A stretch of DNA of 64,000 nucleotides, from contig NZ_AUNB01000018.1 of the NCBI RefSeq assembly GCF_000714545.1, forward strand, positions 211,333 to 275,332. Reading direction: 5' to 3'. The notes below the pieces were generated by a model that saw only the letters and a program-made list of their open reading frames with translations, did not search any database and was not told the origin of the DNA. Both the position numbers and the translations under genes were made by a program. Shown in pieces: positions 16,578 through 24,773 of this stretch (its first letter is position 1; each line of letters starts with the position of its first letter). The DNA comes from Thioclava indica. GTDB taxonomy: Bacteria; Pseudomonadota; Alphaproteobacteria; Rhodobacterales; Rhodobacteraceae.

Positions 16578-17579
16578 TCAGATCAGCTTGCCCATCGCAA
16601 CGGCGGTGTCGGCCATGCGGTTGGAAAAGCCCCATTCGTTGTCATACCAGCTCAGAATGCGCACCATGCGCCCCTCCATCACCTTGGTCTGATCCATGTG
16701 GAAGATCGAGGAATGGGGGTCGTGGTTGAAGTCGCTGGAGACGTTGGGCTTGTCGGTATAGCCCAGCACGCCTTTGAGCGGGCCATCAGCGGCGGCGCGG
16801 ATGGCGGCGTTCACCTCATCGACACTGGTATCTTTGCCAGCTTCAAACACCAGATCGACAACCGAGACGTTGGGCGTGGGCACGCGGATCGCCACACCGT
16901 CCAGCTTGCCTGCGAGTTCGGGCAGCACCAGACCCACGGCCTTGGCAGCGCCCGTCGAGGTCGGGATCATGCTGAGCGCGGCAGCGCGCGCGCGATAGAG
17001 ATCGCTGTGCATCGTGTCCAGCGTCGGTTGGTCGCCCGTGTAGCTGTGGATCGTGGTCATGAAGCCTTTGGAAATCCCGATGGCGTCATTGAGCACCTTG
17101 GCCACGGGGCTCAGGCAGTTCGTCGTGCAGCTTGCGTTGGACACAACCAGATCGTCGCCCGTCAGCACATCGTCATTCACGCCATAGACGATGGTCTTGT
17201 CGGCCCCCGCGCCGGGGGCCGAGATCAGCACGCGCTTGGAGCCGTTTTCCAGATGGAACGCTGCTTTTTCACGCGCGGTGAAAATGCCGGTGCATTCCAT
17301 CGCGATATCGACATCACCCCAAGGCAATTCTTTGGGATCGCGCACCGCGGTCACTTTGATTTTGCCGCGCCCTGCATCGATCCAGCCATCTCCCGAGGTC
17401 ACATTGACCGGAAAGCGGCCATGCACGCTATCAAATTGCAGCAGGTGGGCGTTGGTTTCCACCGGACCCAGATCGTTGATCGCGACGACTTCGATATCGG
17501 TGCGCCCCGATTCAATGATGGCGCGCAAAATATTGCGCCCGATGCGGCCAAAACCGTTAATGGCAACTTTGACAGTCAT
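16578..17579 (-). CDS. gap: glyceraldehyde-3-phosphate dehydrogenase
   Basis: 333-aa NAD-dependent type I GAPDH of central carbon metabolism, converting glyceraldehyde 3-phosphate to 1,3-bisphosphoglycerate. The Rossmann motif [10 protein letters not shown] opens the protein; catalytic Cys is in [14 protein letters not shown] at about residue 152, with the general-base His in [10 protein letters not shown]. Full length. Preceded on the same strand by a 47-aa membrane protein. Confidence 0.97.
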   Translation of the reverse strand: MTVKVAINGFGRIGRNILRAIIESGRTDIEVVAINDLGPVETNAHLLQFDSVHGRFPVNVTSGDGWIDAGRGKIKVTAVRDPKELPWGDVDIAMECTGIFTAREKAAFHLENGSKRVLISAPGAGADKTIVYGVNDDVLTGDDLVVSNASCTTNCLSPVAKVLNDAIGISKGFMTTIHSYTGDQPTLDTMHSDLYRARAAALSMIPTSTGAAKAVGLVLPELAGKLDGVAIRVPTPNVSVVDLVFEAGKDTSVDEVNAAIRAAADGPLKGVLGYTDKPNVSSDFNHDPHSSIFHMDQTKVMEGRMVRILSWYDNEWGFSNRMADTAVAMGKLI

Positions 17580-17684
17580 GTCTTTCTCCTCTGGCTGGCT
17601 GCCCGGCAGGGGTGCGTGGGCAGAGATCCCGTTGTCGCTAAGAAGCGTTTTTAGGGCAAGAGGTCAACCATTCGTACAGAAATG

Positions 17685-17828
17685 TTAGCGCCAGAAGGCG
17701 ACATATTGCACGAGATCCGCGATTTCACGCCCCAAGAAGAGCAACGCATGCCCATGGTTGAGGAGGATATCGGCCAAGACCAGCACAATCACGACCACGG
17801 CCAGCCACAGTGCAATCTTATCGGTCAT
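17685..17828 (-). CDS. small membrane protein upstream of gap
   Basis: 47-aa open reading frame: MTDKIALWLAVVVIVLVLAD, then a short His-containing loop (NHGHALLF) and the end DLVQYVAFWR. One transmembrane helix at residues 6-24. Good SD (AAAGGAAGAGAC) just before the ATG at 17828. The same kind of short protein ending in a WLAFWR-like motif occurs near gap genes in related bacteria (recollection, not checked). Too short for many gene finders. Function unknown. Confidence 0.72.
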   Translation of the reverse strand: MTDKIALWLAVVVIVLVLADILLNHGHALLFLGREIADLVQYVAFWR

Positions 17829-18023
17829 GTCTCTTCCTTTGCGCCCCGTGCCTAAGAGCGTCCCCTATAGCGCGCCCCGCCTTGCCAGCGGAGCAAGGGG
17901 CTCAGGGGCCGCTGCGCGTTTCAAGGAGACGCAGATGCGCCGAATAGTCAAGCAAATCAATCTGCTCCGATGCGGTGATAGGGCAATGTGATGACAGAGA
18001 GAAGGGGGCGTGGGCGCTTTGCC

Positions 18024-19106
18024 CTAGGCTTCGTCCTCGGCGACGAGGAAAATTTCGCCAGCCGCCTCCATCTCGCGGATCGCGGCAACAATTTCGCCCA
18101 TCGCGTCCTCGGAATCCTTTTCTTTGACCTTGCCAAGGTTGGCCATTTCATCGCGCAAGGATTGCGCCATGCGTTGCGACATATTGGTCAGGATGAATTC
18201 ACCCGAGGCTTCAAGCGGGCCGATCGCGCCTGCCAATGCGGTGACCAAACGGGCCTGATCGACATTGCGCAGGATCTTGGGCACATCGCGCGGGTCGATC
18301 CGGGCGGGGATATTGGCGAAGGTGAAGATCGCTTTGCGCACCTGATCGGCAAAAACCTGATCTTCCTCTTCCAGGCCCTTCAGCACCGCGTCGCGCGTGA
18401 TCGAGGCCGAATAGTTCAGGATCGCGCCGACACGTTCCACCGGGCCGGTGTCAAAGGCTTTGGCGGGTTGCGCATCCAGTTGCGCTGCCAAGGCTTGGCC
18501 GATGCGATGCACGGTGTCGGGCGCGACATTGCCCGTCAGCGAGACCGCATAGGCCACGCGGCGCGCCTTGTCACCGGGCAGCAGGCCCAGCAACTCCGCA
18601 GCTTTCGCCACGGAGAGTTTCGACAGCATAACTGCGCCCACCTCAACGCTTTCTTCTTCAAGGACGGGATGCAACAGCTCGGCAGACAGGCCAGTAATGC
18701 GCTCCCACGGGTCGGCGCGCGATGACCCAGACGCAAGCCTGCGCAACCGGGTTGAGGCAGATGGCGATAGCTGCCCGTCCAGCAGGCTTAACGCCCCATC
18801 CAGCCCGCCGGGAAAGGCCAGGCCAACCGAATCCAGCTCGGCGCAGAATTCTTCGACGACGGCGCTAAGGGTGTCGCGATCTACAAGACGAAGTCGTCCA
18901 ACCGCCTCTGTCAATTCGGTTTGATGATCGTCGCTAAGCTCGCTGAGCGGCAGTTTCAGCCCCTCAGACGCCAACAGGCGCACCACGATCGCCGCCTTTT
19001 GCTTGCGCGTCAAAACGGTGGGGGCGGCGGGGGGCGCAAGGCCCGGCACCGCATCGCCAAGCCCGGCCAACTGGCCGAGTGGCTGCATTTTTGCGACTGC
19101 GTTCAC
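18024..19106 (-). CDS. fliG: divergent FliG-family flagellar motor switch protein
   Basis: 360 aa from the GTG at 19106, chosen because GGAGG lies 6 bases upstream; the longer GTG start at 19139 has no SD. FliG is the C-ring protein that contacts the stator. The N-terminal part includes LTRKQKAAIVVRLLASEG, and the C-terminal domain includes NVDQARLVTALAGA and ILTNMSQRMAQSLRDEM, both FliG-like. Deviations: the middle-domain EHPQ motif is replaced (about EEESVEV), and the torque-helix acidic cluster is only partly kept. No other flagellar gene lies within 18 kb on either side, so it is isolated here. Confidence 0.8.
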   Translation of the reverse strand: MNAVAKMQPLGQLAGLGDAVPGLAPPAAPTVLTRKQKAAIVVRLLASEGLKLPLSELSDDHQTELTEAVGRLRLVDRDTLSAVVEEFCAELDSVGLAFPGGLDGALSLLDGQLSPSASTRLRRLASGSSRADPWERITGLSAELLHPVLEEESVEVGAVMLSKLSVAKAAELLGLLPGDKARRVAYAVSLTGNVAPDTVHRIGQALAAQLDAQPAKAFDTGPVERVGAILNYSASITRDAVLKGLEEEDQVFADQVRKAIFTFANIPARIDPRDVPKILRNVDQARLVTALAGAIGPLEASGEFILTNMSQRMAQSLRDEMANLGKVKEKDSEDAMGEIVAAIREMEAAGEIFLVAEDEA

Positions 19107-19183
19107 CGATAACCTCCGATTCCCTGAAACCGAGGTCACAGGATGGCATAGGCTCGGTTAAGACTTGCTTAGCGCCGCCAAGA

Positions 19184-19336
19184 TTAGCTGGCTTGCAACA
19201 CGCAGGATTTGGCGTCTTTATCCCAGACATGGCCTTGCGGGCAGGACATCGAAGCCTGATGTTCGCGCATGCAATCGGCGCTGGCAGCAAGCGGTGCAAG
19301 GACAAGCACGGCGACGGCGAGGATCGTTCTGGTCAT
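19184..19336 (-). CDS. small secreted cysteine protein
   Basis: 50-aa reading frame with a signal peptide (MTRTILAVAVLVLAPLAASA) and a 30-residue mature part containing three Cys: DCMREHQASMSCPQGHVWDK, then DAKSCVLQAS. The pattern C...SCPxGxVWD...SCV resembles a miniature chitin-binding/peritrophin-like knot (weak resemblance). SD GGAGAACCGTG precedes the ATG. Lies between fliG and purB, same strand. Function unknown. Confidence 0.7.
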   Translation of the reverse strand: MTRTILAVAVLVLAPLAASADCMREHQASMSCPQGHVWDKDAKSCVLQAS

Positions 19337-19414
19337 CACGGTTCTCCATTAGCTGATGACCCAGCGTAAGCCGAATCACCCCCGTGAGACCAGTGTCAGA
19401 TCACATAGCTGCGA

Positions 19415-20719
19415 TTATTCCCCGAAAACGCGCTTGAAAACCGTGTCCACATGCTTGGTGTGATAGCCAAGATCGAATTTTTCGTTGATCTCGTCTTCAC
19501 TAAGTGCAGCACGCACATCGGCATCGGCCAGCAATTCCTCGCGGAAATCGGCACCTTTTTCCCAGACTTTCATCGCGTTGCGCTGCACCAGTTTATAGCT
19601 GTCTTCGCGCGACACGCCCGCCTGCGTCAATGCAAGCAAAACCCGCTGGCTCATGACCAAGCCTTTGAACTTGTTCATGTTCGCCAGCATGTTGTCGGGG
19701 TAGATCACGAGATTCTCGATTACTCCCGCCAGACGGTTGAGCGCGAAATCAAGCGTCACGGTGGCATCGGGACCAATCGCGCGCTCGACCGAGGAATGCG
19801 AGATATCGCGTTCATGCCAAAGCGCCACGTTTTCCATCGCGGGCACGACGGCCATACGCACAAGGCGCGCGAGGCCGGTGAGGTTCTCCGTCAGCACCGG
19901 GTTACGTTTATGGGGCATCGCCGAGCTGCCCTTTTGGCCCTTGGAGAAGAACTCCTCGGCCTCAAGCACCTCGGTGCGCTGCATGTGGCGGATTTCAATC
20001 GCGACGTTTTCGATACTAGAGGCCACAACGCCCAGCGTGGCAAAGAACATCGCGTGACGGTCGCGCGGGATCACTTGGGTGCTGATCGGCTCAACACGCA
20101 GACCGAGTTTCTCGCAGACATGTTCCTCGACCGCCGGGTCGATATTGGCAAACGTGCCGACCGCGCCGGAAATCGCGCCGGTGGCCACTTCCCAACGCGC
20201 TTTTTCCAGACGGTTTTTATTGCGATCCATCTCGGCATAGAAGCGCGCGAAGGTCAGCCCCATCGTCGTCGGTTCGGCGTGAATGCCGTGGCTGCGCCCG
20301 ATGCGCACGGTGTCTTTATGCTCAAACGCGCGCTTTTTCAGTGCGGCGAGCAGGCGGTCCATATCGGCCAGCAGAATATCGGCCGCGCGCACGAGTTGGA
20401 CGTTAAAGGTGGTGTCCAGAACGTCCGAGCTGGTCATGCCCTGATGCACGAACCGTGCCTCGGTCGATCCGATATGCTCGGCCAGATGGGTCAGAAAGGC
20501 GATCACGTCATGCTTGGTCACGGCCTCGATCTCGTCGATGCGCGCGACGTCGAATTCCACGTCTTTCGCCTTCCACACAGCTTGCGCGGACTCGCGCGGG
20601 ATCACGCCCAGATCGGCCTGAGCGTCGCAGGCATGAGCCTCGATCTCATACCAGATCTTGAACTTGCTGGCAGGTTCCCAGATATCGACCATCTCTTTGC
20701 GGGAATAACGCGGGATCAT
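19415..20719 (-). CDS. purB: adenylosuccinate lyase
   Basis: 434-aa enzyme of purine synthesis, cleaving SAICAR to AICAR and adenylosuccinate to AMP with release of fumarate. The fumarase/aspartase superfamily signature GSSAMPHKRNP is at about residue 268, the first His region TSSDVLDT near residue 95, and the N-terminus MIPRYSRKEMVDIW is typical for the family. Full length. Divergent from the DUF6314 gene, 75 bases apart. Confidence 0.97.
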   Translation of the reverse strand: MIPRYSRKEMVDIWEPASKFKIWYEIEAHACDAQADLGVIPRESAQAVWKAKDVEFDVARIDEIEAVTKHDVIAFLTHLAEHIGSTEARFVHQGMTSSDVLDTTFNVQLVRAADILLADMDRLLAALKKRAFEHKDTVRIGRSHGIHAEPTTMGLTFARFYAEMDRNKNRLEKARWEVATGAISGAVGTFANIDPAVEEHVCEKLGLRVEPISTQVIPRDRHAMFFATLGVVASSIENVAIEIRHMQRTEVLEAEEFFSKGQKGSSAMPHKRNPVLTENLTGLARLVRMAVVPAMENVALWHERDISHSSVERAIGPDATVTLDFALNRLAGVIENLVIYPDNMLANMNKFKGLVMSQRVLLALTQAGVSREDSYKLVQRNAMKVWEKGADFREELLADADVRAALSEDEINEKFDLGYHTKHVDTVFKRVFGE

Positions 20720-20794
20720 GGGCGCGGCCTTTCGATTGCAGGTGGTTTAGGCGGCTTGTTAGACTGTGCCTGCCTTTGGGGCAAGGGAGCGGTG

Positions 20795-21199
20795 ATGATC
20801 AGGCTGTGCGATTTTGTGGGAGACTGGCGTTTGACGCGTCGGATTTCTCATAGCGATGGCAGCGTCGCGCGCTTTGAGGGCAGGGCGGTGTTTGCCCCTG
20901 ATCCTGCCGGGCTTCGCTATCATGAGAGCGGCGATCTGGTTTTGCCGGGCGGGCAGCGCATGACGGGCGAGCGCAGCTATCTATGGCGCGAGGCGGGCGC
21001 GCAGATCGCGGTGGCATTCGCCGATGGCCGCCCGTTCCACGCCTTTGATCCCGCGGATCCCCGCGCGCATCACTCTTGTGCGCCCGACAGCTATGATGTG
21101 CGCTATGCATTTTGCGACTGGCCGCGTTGGCATTGCGTGTGGCGTGTGACAGGGCCGCGCAAGGACTACGTGATGGAATCGCATTATACGCGCCTGTGA
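20795..21199 (+). CDS. DUF6314 family protein
   Basis: 134 aa starting at the ATG at 20795, with AGGGAG about 6 bases upstream. Begins FVGDWRLTRRISH, with a lipocalin-like series of beta strands (FEGRAVF, LRYHESGDLVL, YLWREAG, HHSCAPDSYDVRY, RVTGPRKDY). This matches the DUF6314 family as I recall it; a small-ligand-binding beta barrel is likely but no ligand is known. No signal peptide, so cytoplasmic. Confidence 0.75.
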   Translation: MIRLCDFVGDWRLTRRISHSDGSVARFEGRAVFAPDPAGLRYHESGDLVLPGGQRMTGERSYLWREAGAQIAVAFADGRPFHAFDPADPRAHHSCAPDSYDVRYAFCDWPRWHCVWRVTGPRKDYVMESHYTRL

Positions 21200-21468
21200 T
21201 CGCTGGCTTTGATCTGCGAATGAGACGGCGCAGTCAAATCTGATCACCTTCGTGCCACATTTGCGTGAAGTATTCCAACGCTTTGATTTTGCGACTTTTA
21301 ATCCTTTGCAAAACGCAAAAATCAACACTTCCTTAACCATCTCTGCCGCGAAAGGAGCGCAACATCACTCCGCTTTGGACACAGATTTGAACGAATCCTT
21401 AACCATAACCGACCGTTGAAGGGTGCCATGAAAGGCCCCCGACGAAGGTAAGGGTTAGGGCACAAGCC
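21200..21468 (+). promoter_or_regulatory. AT-rich leader upstream of the polysaccharide sugar transferase
   Basis: 269 bases, clearly more AT-rich than the surroundings (TTTGCGACTTTTAATCC, TCCTTAACC twice at 21332-21400). It probably carries the promoter of the polysaccharide gene at 21469. The repeated CTTAACCAT (21333 and 21399) could be a regulator site. No gene seen. Confidence 0.4.
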
Positions 21469-22152
21469 ATGAGCGAATTCACCACCAATATCGCGCTGAA
21501 ACGCCAAGCGGTTGCACAGTCAAGTTTTGCAGGCGTTGCGCCTTACCGCGCTGCTGGCAAGCGGGTGTTTGATATCGTGATGGTGCTGGCGGTGATGCCG
21601 GTGCTGTTGCCGCTGGTGCTGCTGTTGGCCGTTTTGGTGTCGCTGGATGGCGGGCCTGCGTTCTTTGCCCAAAGCCGCATTGGCCGTGACGGTAAGACCT
21701 TCAAAATGTGGAAGCTGCGCACAATGGTGGTCAATGCCGAGGCCAAGTTGAGCGCGCTGTGCGCCGCCGATCCCGCAATTGCGCAGGAATGGGCCGTGAA
21801 TCAAAAGCTCGCCCATGATCCGCGCATCACCCGTATCGGGGCGTTCTTGCGCCGCACCAGTCTTGATGAGCTGCCGCAGTTCTTCAACGTGCTGTTTGGT
21901 TCAATGAGCCTTGTTGGCCCGCGTCCCTTCCTTGCCTCGCAAGAAGAGACCTATCAGGATGCGATGGGCCGCGCTTATTACCGGATGCGTCCGGGCATCA
22001 CCGGGCTGTGGCAAGTGGTGGGCCGCTCTTCTAGCGCGTTCGTGGATCGTGTCCGCTTTGACGAGCGCTACTATGCAAAAATGTCGCTGATGAGTGATGT
22101 GATGTTGTGCCTGATGACCGTCGCCGTGGTGTTCAAACAAACCGGCAAGTGA
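21469..22152 (+). CDS. undecaprenyl-phosphate sugar phosphotransferase
   Basis: 227-aa polyprenyl glycosylphosphotransferase (bacterial sugar transferase, WbaP/PssY C-terminal type) that would load the first sugar-1-phosphate onto undecaprenyl phosphate for exopolysaccharide synthesis. One membrane-inserting hydrophobic hairpin at about residues 34-58, then [16 protein letters not shown], the catalytic [20 protein letters not shown] and [11 protein letters not shown] motifs. It lacks the large N-terminal CoA-binding-like domain of longer members. First gene of the locus that continues with the exosortase genes. Sugar not predictable. Confidence 0.92.
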   Translation: MSEFTTNIALKRQAVAQSSFAGVAPYRAAGKRVFDIVMVLAVMPVLLPLVLLLAVLVSLDGGPAFFAQSRIGRDGKTFKMWKLRTMVVNAEAKLSALCAADPAIAQEWAVNQKLAHDPRITRIGAFLRRTSLDELPQFFNVLFGSMSLVGPRPFLASQEETYQDAMGRAYYRMRPGITGLWQVVGRSSSAFVDRVRFDERYYAKMSLMSDVMLCLMTVAVVFKQTGK

Positions 22153-22206
22153 TCGCGTGCCTCCCAAGCGATCTGCAAGCGACCCATGTTCGGGGCGTTT
22201 TGCCAT

Positions 22207-22986
22207 TCAGCCTCGAACGGTGAGGAATTTCAGCCCGTTGCGGTCAAACCAAGCGGCACTCAAGCGCCCCGATTGGCTGGCACCGGTATCGAGCGCCACA
22301 CGACCCCGATCCACAAACGGCTCGGCGACAACCCAGTGACCATGCGCAATCCACAGCCCGTCACGGCGCGGCGCGCTGCCAAACCGCGCATGCCCCCACA
22401 ACAGCGCATCGGCGTTTTGACGTTCCAGCGGGTAGTAAGGATCGGCCCCGGCATGGGTCACCGCCAGATTGCTCTCGCGCCAATAGAGCGGACAGGCATC
22501 AAGCCAGGCCAGCGTCTCGGCCCCGATCGCGCGCGCCAGATCCATGCGCAGTGTGTCCAGTGCCTCCGTGTCCGGCTGGCTCGGGTTGGGCGGGGTCAGA
22601 CCGTAACTGCGCAGGGTCGCAGCGCCCCCCAGCTTGAACCAGCGCACGGAATGCGCATCTGGCGAGATCAGGAAATCCAGCATCATGCGTTCATGATTGC
22701 CCATCAGGCAGATCACCCGCTCGGGCGCGGCCTGTTGTGCGGCGTGCAACATCGCCAGCACCCGCGCGCTGTCAGGGCCGCGGTCAATCATGTCGCCCAC
22801 GGTGATGACACGCGCGCGCTCGGCCTCGGGCTGCTGGCCGATCTGGTCAAACATCGCGCCCAGCAAATCGGCACGCCCATGCAGATCGCCGATCACGCAG
22901 ACCGGGTCTTGTGGCCGGGGCAGGCCGTGGTGTGGCGCGGCGCTTTTGGCGGGGCGCGCAAATTTATTAAGCAATGAGGTGAGCAT
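22207..22986 (-). CDS. metallophosphoesterase (PPP-type phosphatase)
   Basis: 259 aa with all calcineurin-type metal motifs: VIGDLHGRADLL (about 31-42), VGDMIDRGPDS (about 62-72), LMGNHERMM and a later VTHAGAD. This is the bacterial Ser/Thr phosphatase or ApaH-like class. Given the BY-kinase at the other end of the polysaccharide locus, a role in dephosphorylation is conceivable, but PPP-class enzymes are not the usual partners of tyrosine kinases. Convergent with the sugar transferase, divergent from the GT4 gene. Confidence 0.9.
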   Translation of the reverse strand: MLTSLLNKFARPAKSAAPHHGLPRPQDPVCVIGDLHGRADLLGAMFDQIGQQPEAERARVITVGDMIDRGPDSARVLAMLHAAQQAAPERVICLMGNHERMMLDFLISPDAHSVRWFKLGGAATLRSYGLTPPNPSQPDTEALDTLRMDLARAIGAETLAWLDACPLYWRESNLAVTHAGADPYYPLERQNADALLWGHARFGSAPRRDGLWIAHGHWVVAEPFVDRGRVALDTGASQSGRLSAAWFDRNGLKFLTVRG

Positions 22987-23112
22987 GTTTGAAAGGGGTA
23001 CTCGCGCAGGGCTGGAATCCCGTGTGTTTTGGCGACATAAGCATGTTCAGGACAAAGCGGAAGGGGGTCACACAAAGGTGGGCAACAAACCGCTGCACGC
23101 AAGGGGCGAGTG

Positions 23113-24324
23113 ATGGCAGTTTCAAGCGCAGACAGGCGTATTTTGATCGTGGTGGAAAACCTGCCTGTGCCGCTGGATCGTCGCGTTTGGCTAGAGGCCA
23201 CGACGCTGGCCGGGGCGGGCTATCAGGTGTCGGTGATCTGCCCGATGGGGCGGGGCTGGGATGCGCCTTATGAGGTGATCGAGGGCATCCATATCTATCG
23301 CCATCCTGCCCCGCCCGAGGCCCATTCCGGCGCGGTGGCCTACACCAAAGAGTATTGGCACGCGATCAAGGCATGGGGTCGTCTGGCCCGTGTGGTGCGG
23401 CGCGAGCGGGGTTTTGACGTCATTCAAGGCTGCAACCCGCCCGATCTGATCTGGCTGCTTGCGCTGCGCTATCGGCTGTCGGGCGTGCGCTATATGTTTG
23501 ATCATCATGATGTCTGCCCCGAATTGTTTGAGGCCAAATTCAATAAAAAGGGCCTGCTGTGGGGTGTCATGCGAGTGTGGGAGCGTATCACCTTTGCCTG
23601 CGCGTCTGTGTCGATGGCCACCAACGAAAGCTTTCGCCAGATCGCTATCAAGCGTGGCAAGATGGCACCCGAGGATGTGTTCGTCGTGCGCTCGGCTCCG
23701 CGTGTTGAAACCTTTCTGCCCGGCCCCGGCGACGCGCGTTATCGCCACGGCGCGAAAACGGTGCTCGGCTATATCGGGGTGATCGGGCAGCAAGAAGGGA
23801 TGGATCTGCTGATCGAGGCGCTGCACATCCTGATCCGCGATCTGGGTCATGACGATGTGCATCTGGTGATCGTGGGCTTTGGTCCCGAAGTGCCGATGGT
23901 GCAGGCCGATGTCGCCGCGCGTGGGTTGGCTGATCACGTCACCTTCACCGGCCCGCTGTATGGTGATGAGATGCTGGCGGCGATGAACGCGATTGATATC
24001 GGCGTCGCGCCCGATCCGAAAAACGCGATGAATGACATTTCGACGATGAACAAGGTCATGGAATATATGACGTTGGAAAAACCCTTGGTGCAGTTTGATC
24101 TGACCGAGGGTCGGGCCTCGGCGGGGGAGGCTGCGCGCTATGCCAAGGCCAATGATCCGCGCGATTTCGCCGCCCAGATCGCGGCGCTGATCGACGCACC
24201 CGAAGCCGCGCGCGCCATGGGGCAGGCGGGGCGTAAACGGGTGCTGGACTCGCTGGCCTGGGATTTCTCGGCCAAGCAGCTTCTGGCGGCCTATGATCGG
24301 TTATTCTTCAAGATCGGGAAATAA
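23113..24324 (+). CDS. glycosyltransferase family 4 protein
   Basis: 403-aa GT-B fold glycosyltransferase. N-terminal acceptor domain begins RILIVVENLPVPLDRRVW; C-terminal donor domain has VLGYIGVIGQQEGMD, VIVGFGPE and the nucleotide-sugar region ending STMNKVMEYMTLEKPLVQFD (the E-x7-E region of GT4). Similar proteins are found in exosortase-linked polysaccharide clusters. ATG at 23113 preferred to the overlapping GTG at 23110; AAGGGG lies upstream. Confidence 0.92.
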   Translation: MAVSSADRRILIVVENLPVPLDRRVWLEATTLAGAGYQVSVICPMGRGWDAPYEVIEGIHIYRHPAPPEAHSGAVAYTKEYWHAIKAWGRLARVVRRERGFDVIQGCNPPDLIWLLALRYRLSGVRYMFDHHDVCPELFEAKFNKKGLLWGVMRVWERITFACASVSMATNESFRQIAIKRGKMAPEDVFVVRSAPRVETFLPGPGDARYRHGAKTVLGYIGVIGQQEGMDLLIEALHILIRDLGHDDVHLVIVGFGPEVPMVQADVAARGLADHVTFTGPLYGDEMLAAMNAIDIGVAPDPKNAMNDISTMNKVMEYMTLEKPLVQFDLTEGRASAGEAARYAKANDPRDFAAQIAALIDAPEAARAMGQAGRKRVLDSLAWDFSAKQLLAAYDRLFFKIGK

Positions 24325-24472
24325 TGTGCGTTGGTGTGGGGTAACTGTTTCGCCCTGCGCATGAAATTAGCCAAATGTTGACGCATTCGTGCTTGATTAG
24401 CGCCGCAATCTCGACACAAATACCCCCGACGCGCCCCGAATTAGCGGGGCAGATATCCGCTGGGGGGCTGAT

Positions 24473-24772
24473 ATGACGCGACATTCGAAAACCGGTTTCG
24501 GGGCTGCCGCCCTGATCTTGGGACTGATGCTGGCAGGCACAGCCGGGGCGGGCGATTTGCGCCAGATTGCCCCTGTTGAGGTCGTAGATACGGCCACGAA
24601 GCAAGGTGAATATGATCCGGTGGCCCATGCGCTGGCGACTGGCCTGACGCCCGAACGCGCCGATGCGATGCTTGATAGCGCGATGCAGACCGCACAAAGC
24701 TGCCCGATGGTGTTTGATACCCGCAAGCCGATTGCGCATTGCTGGGAAGGGCTTGAGCAGACCGGATCGTGA
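24473..24772 (+). CDS. small secreted protein, unknown function
   Basis: 99 aa: signal peptide at 1-25 (cleaved near AGTAGAGD), then a 74-residue mature domain with two Cys (SCPMVFDTRK and AHCWEGLEQ). No family recognised. Lies between the GT4 and the convergent exosortase gene, with a 1-base gap to the exosortase stop, so probably part of the polysaccharide locus. A small hairpin, CCCCG/GCGGGG, precedes the start. Its C-terminus has no hydrophobic helix plus basic tail, so it is not an exosortase substrate. Confidence 0.7.
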   Translation: MTRHSKTGFGAAALILGLMLAGTAGAGDLRQIAPVEVVDTATKQGEYDPVAHALATGLTPERADAMLDSAMQTAQSCPMVFDTRKPIAHCWEGLEQTGS

Positions 24773-24773
24773 T

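Noticed and set aside
19451..20794. Long plus-strand extension upstream of the DUF6314 gene across purB
   Set aside because: The extension is antisense to purB; the ATG at 20795 has a good SD and gives the family N-terminus.
24473..24772. Secreted protein as the missing exosortase substrate
   Set aside because: Its C-terminus (HCWEGLEQTGS) lacks the VPLPA/PEP motif, hydrophobic helix and basic tail.
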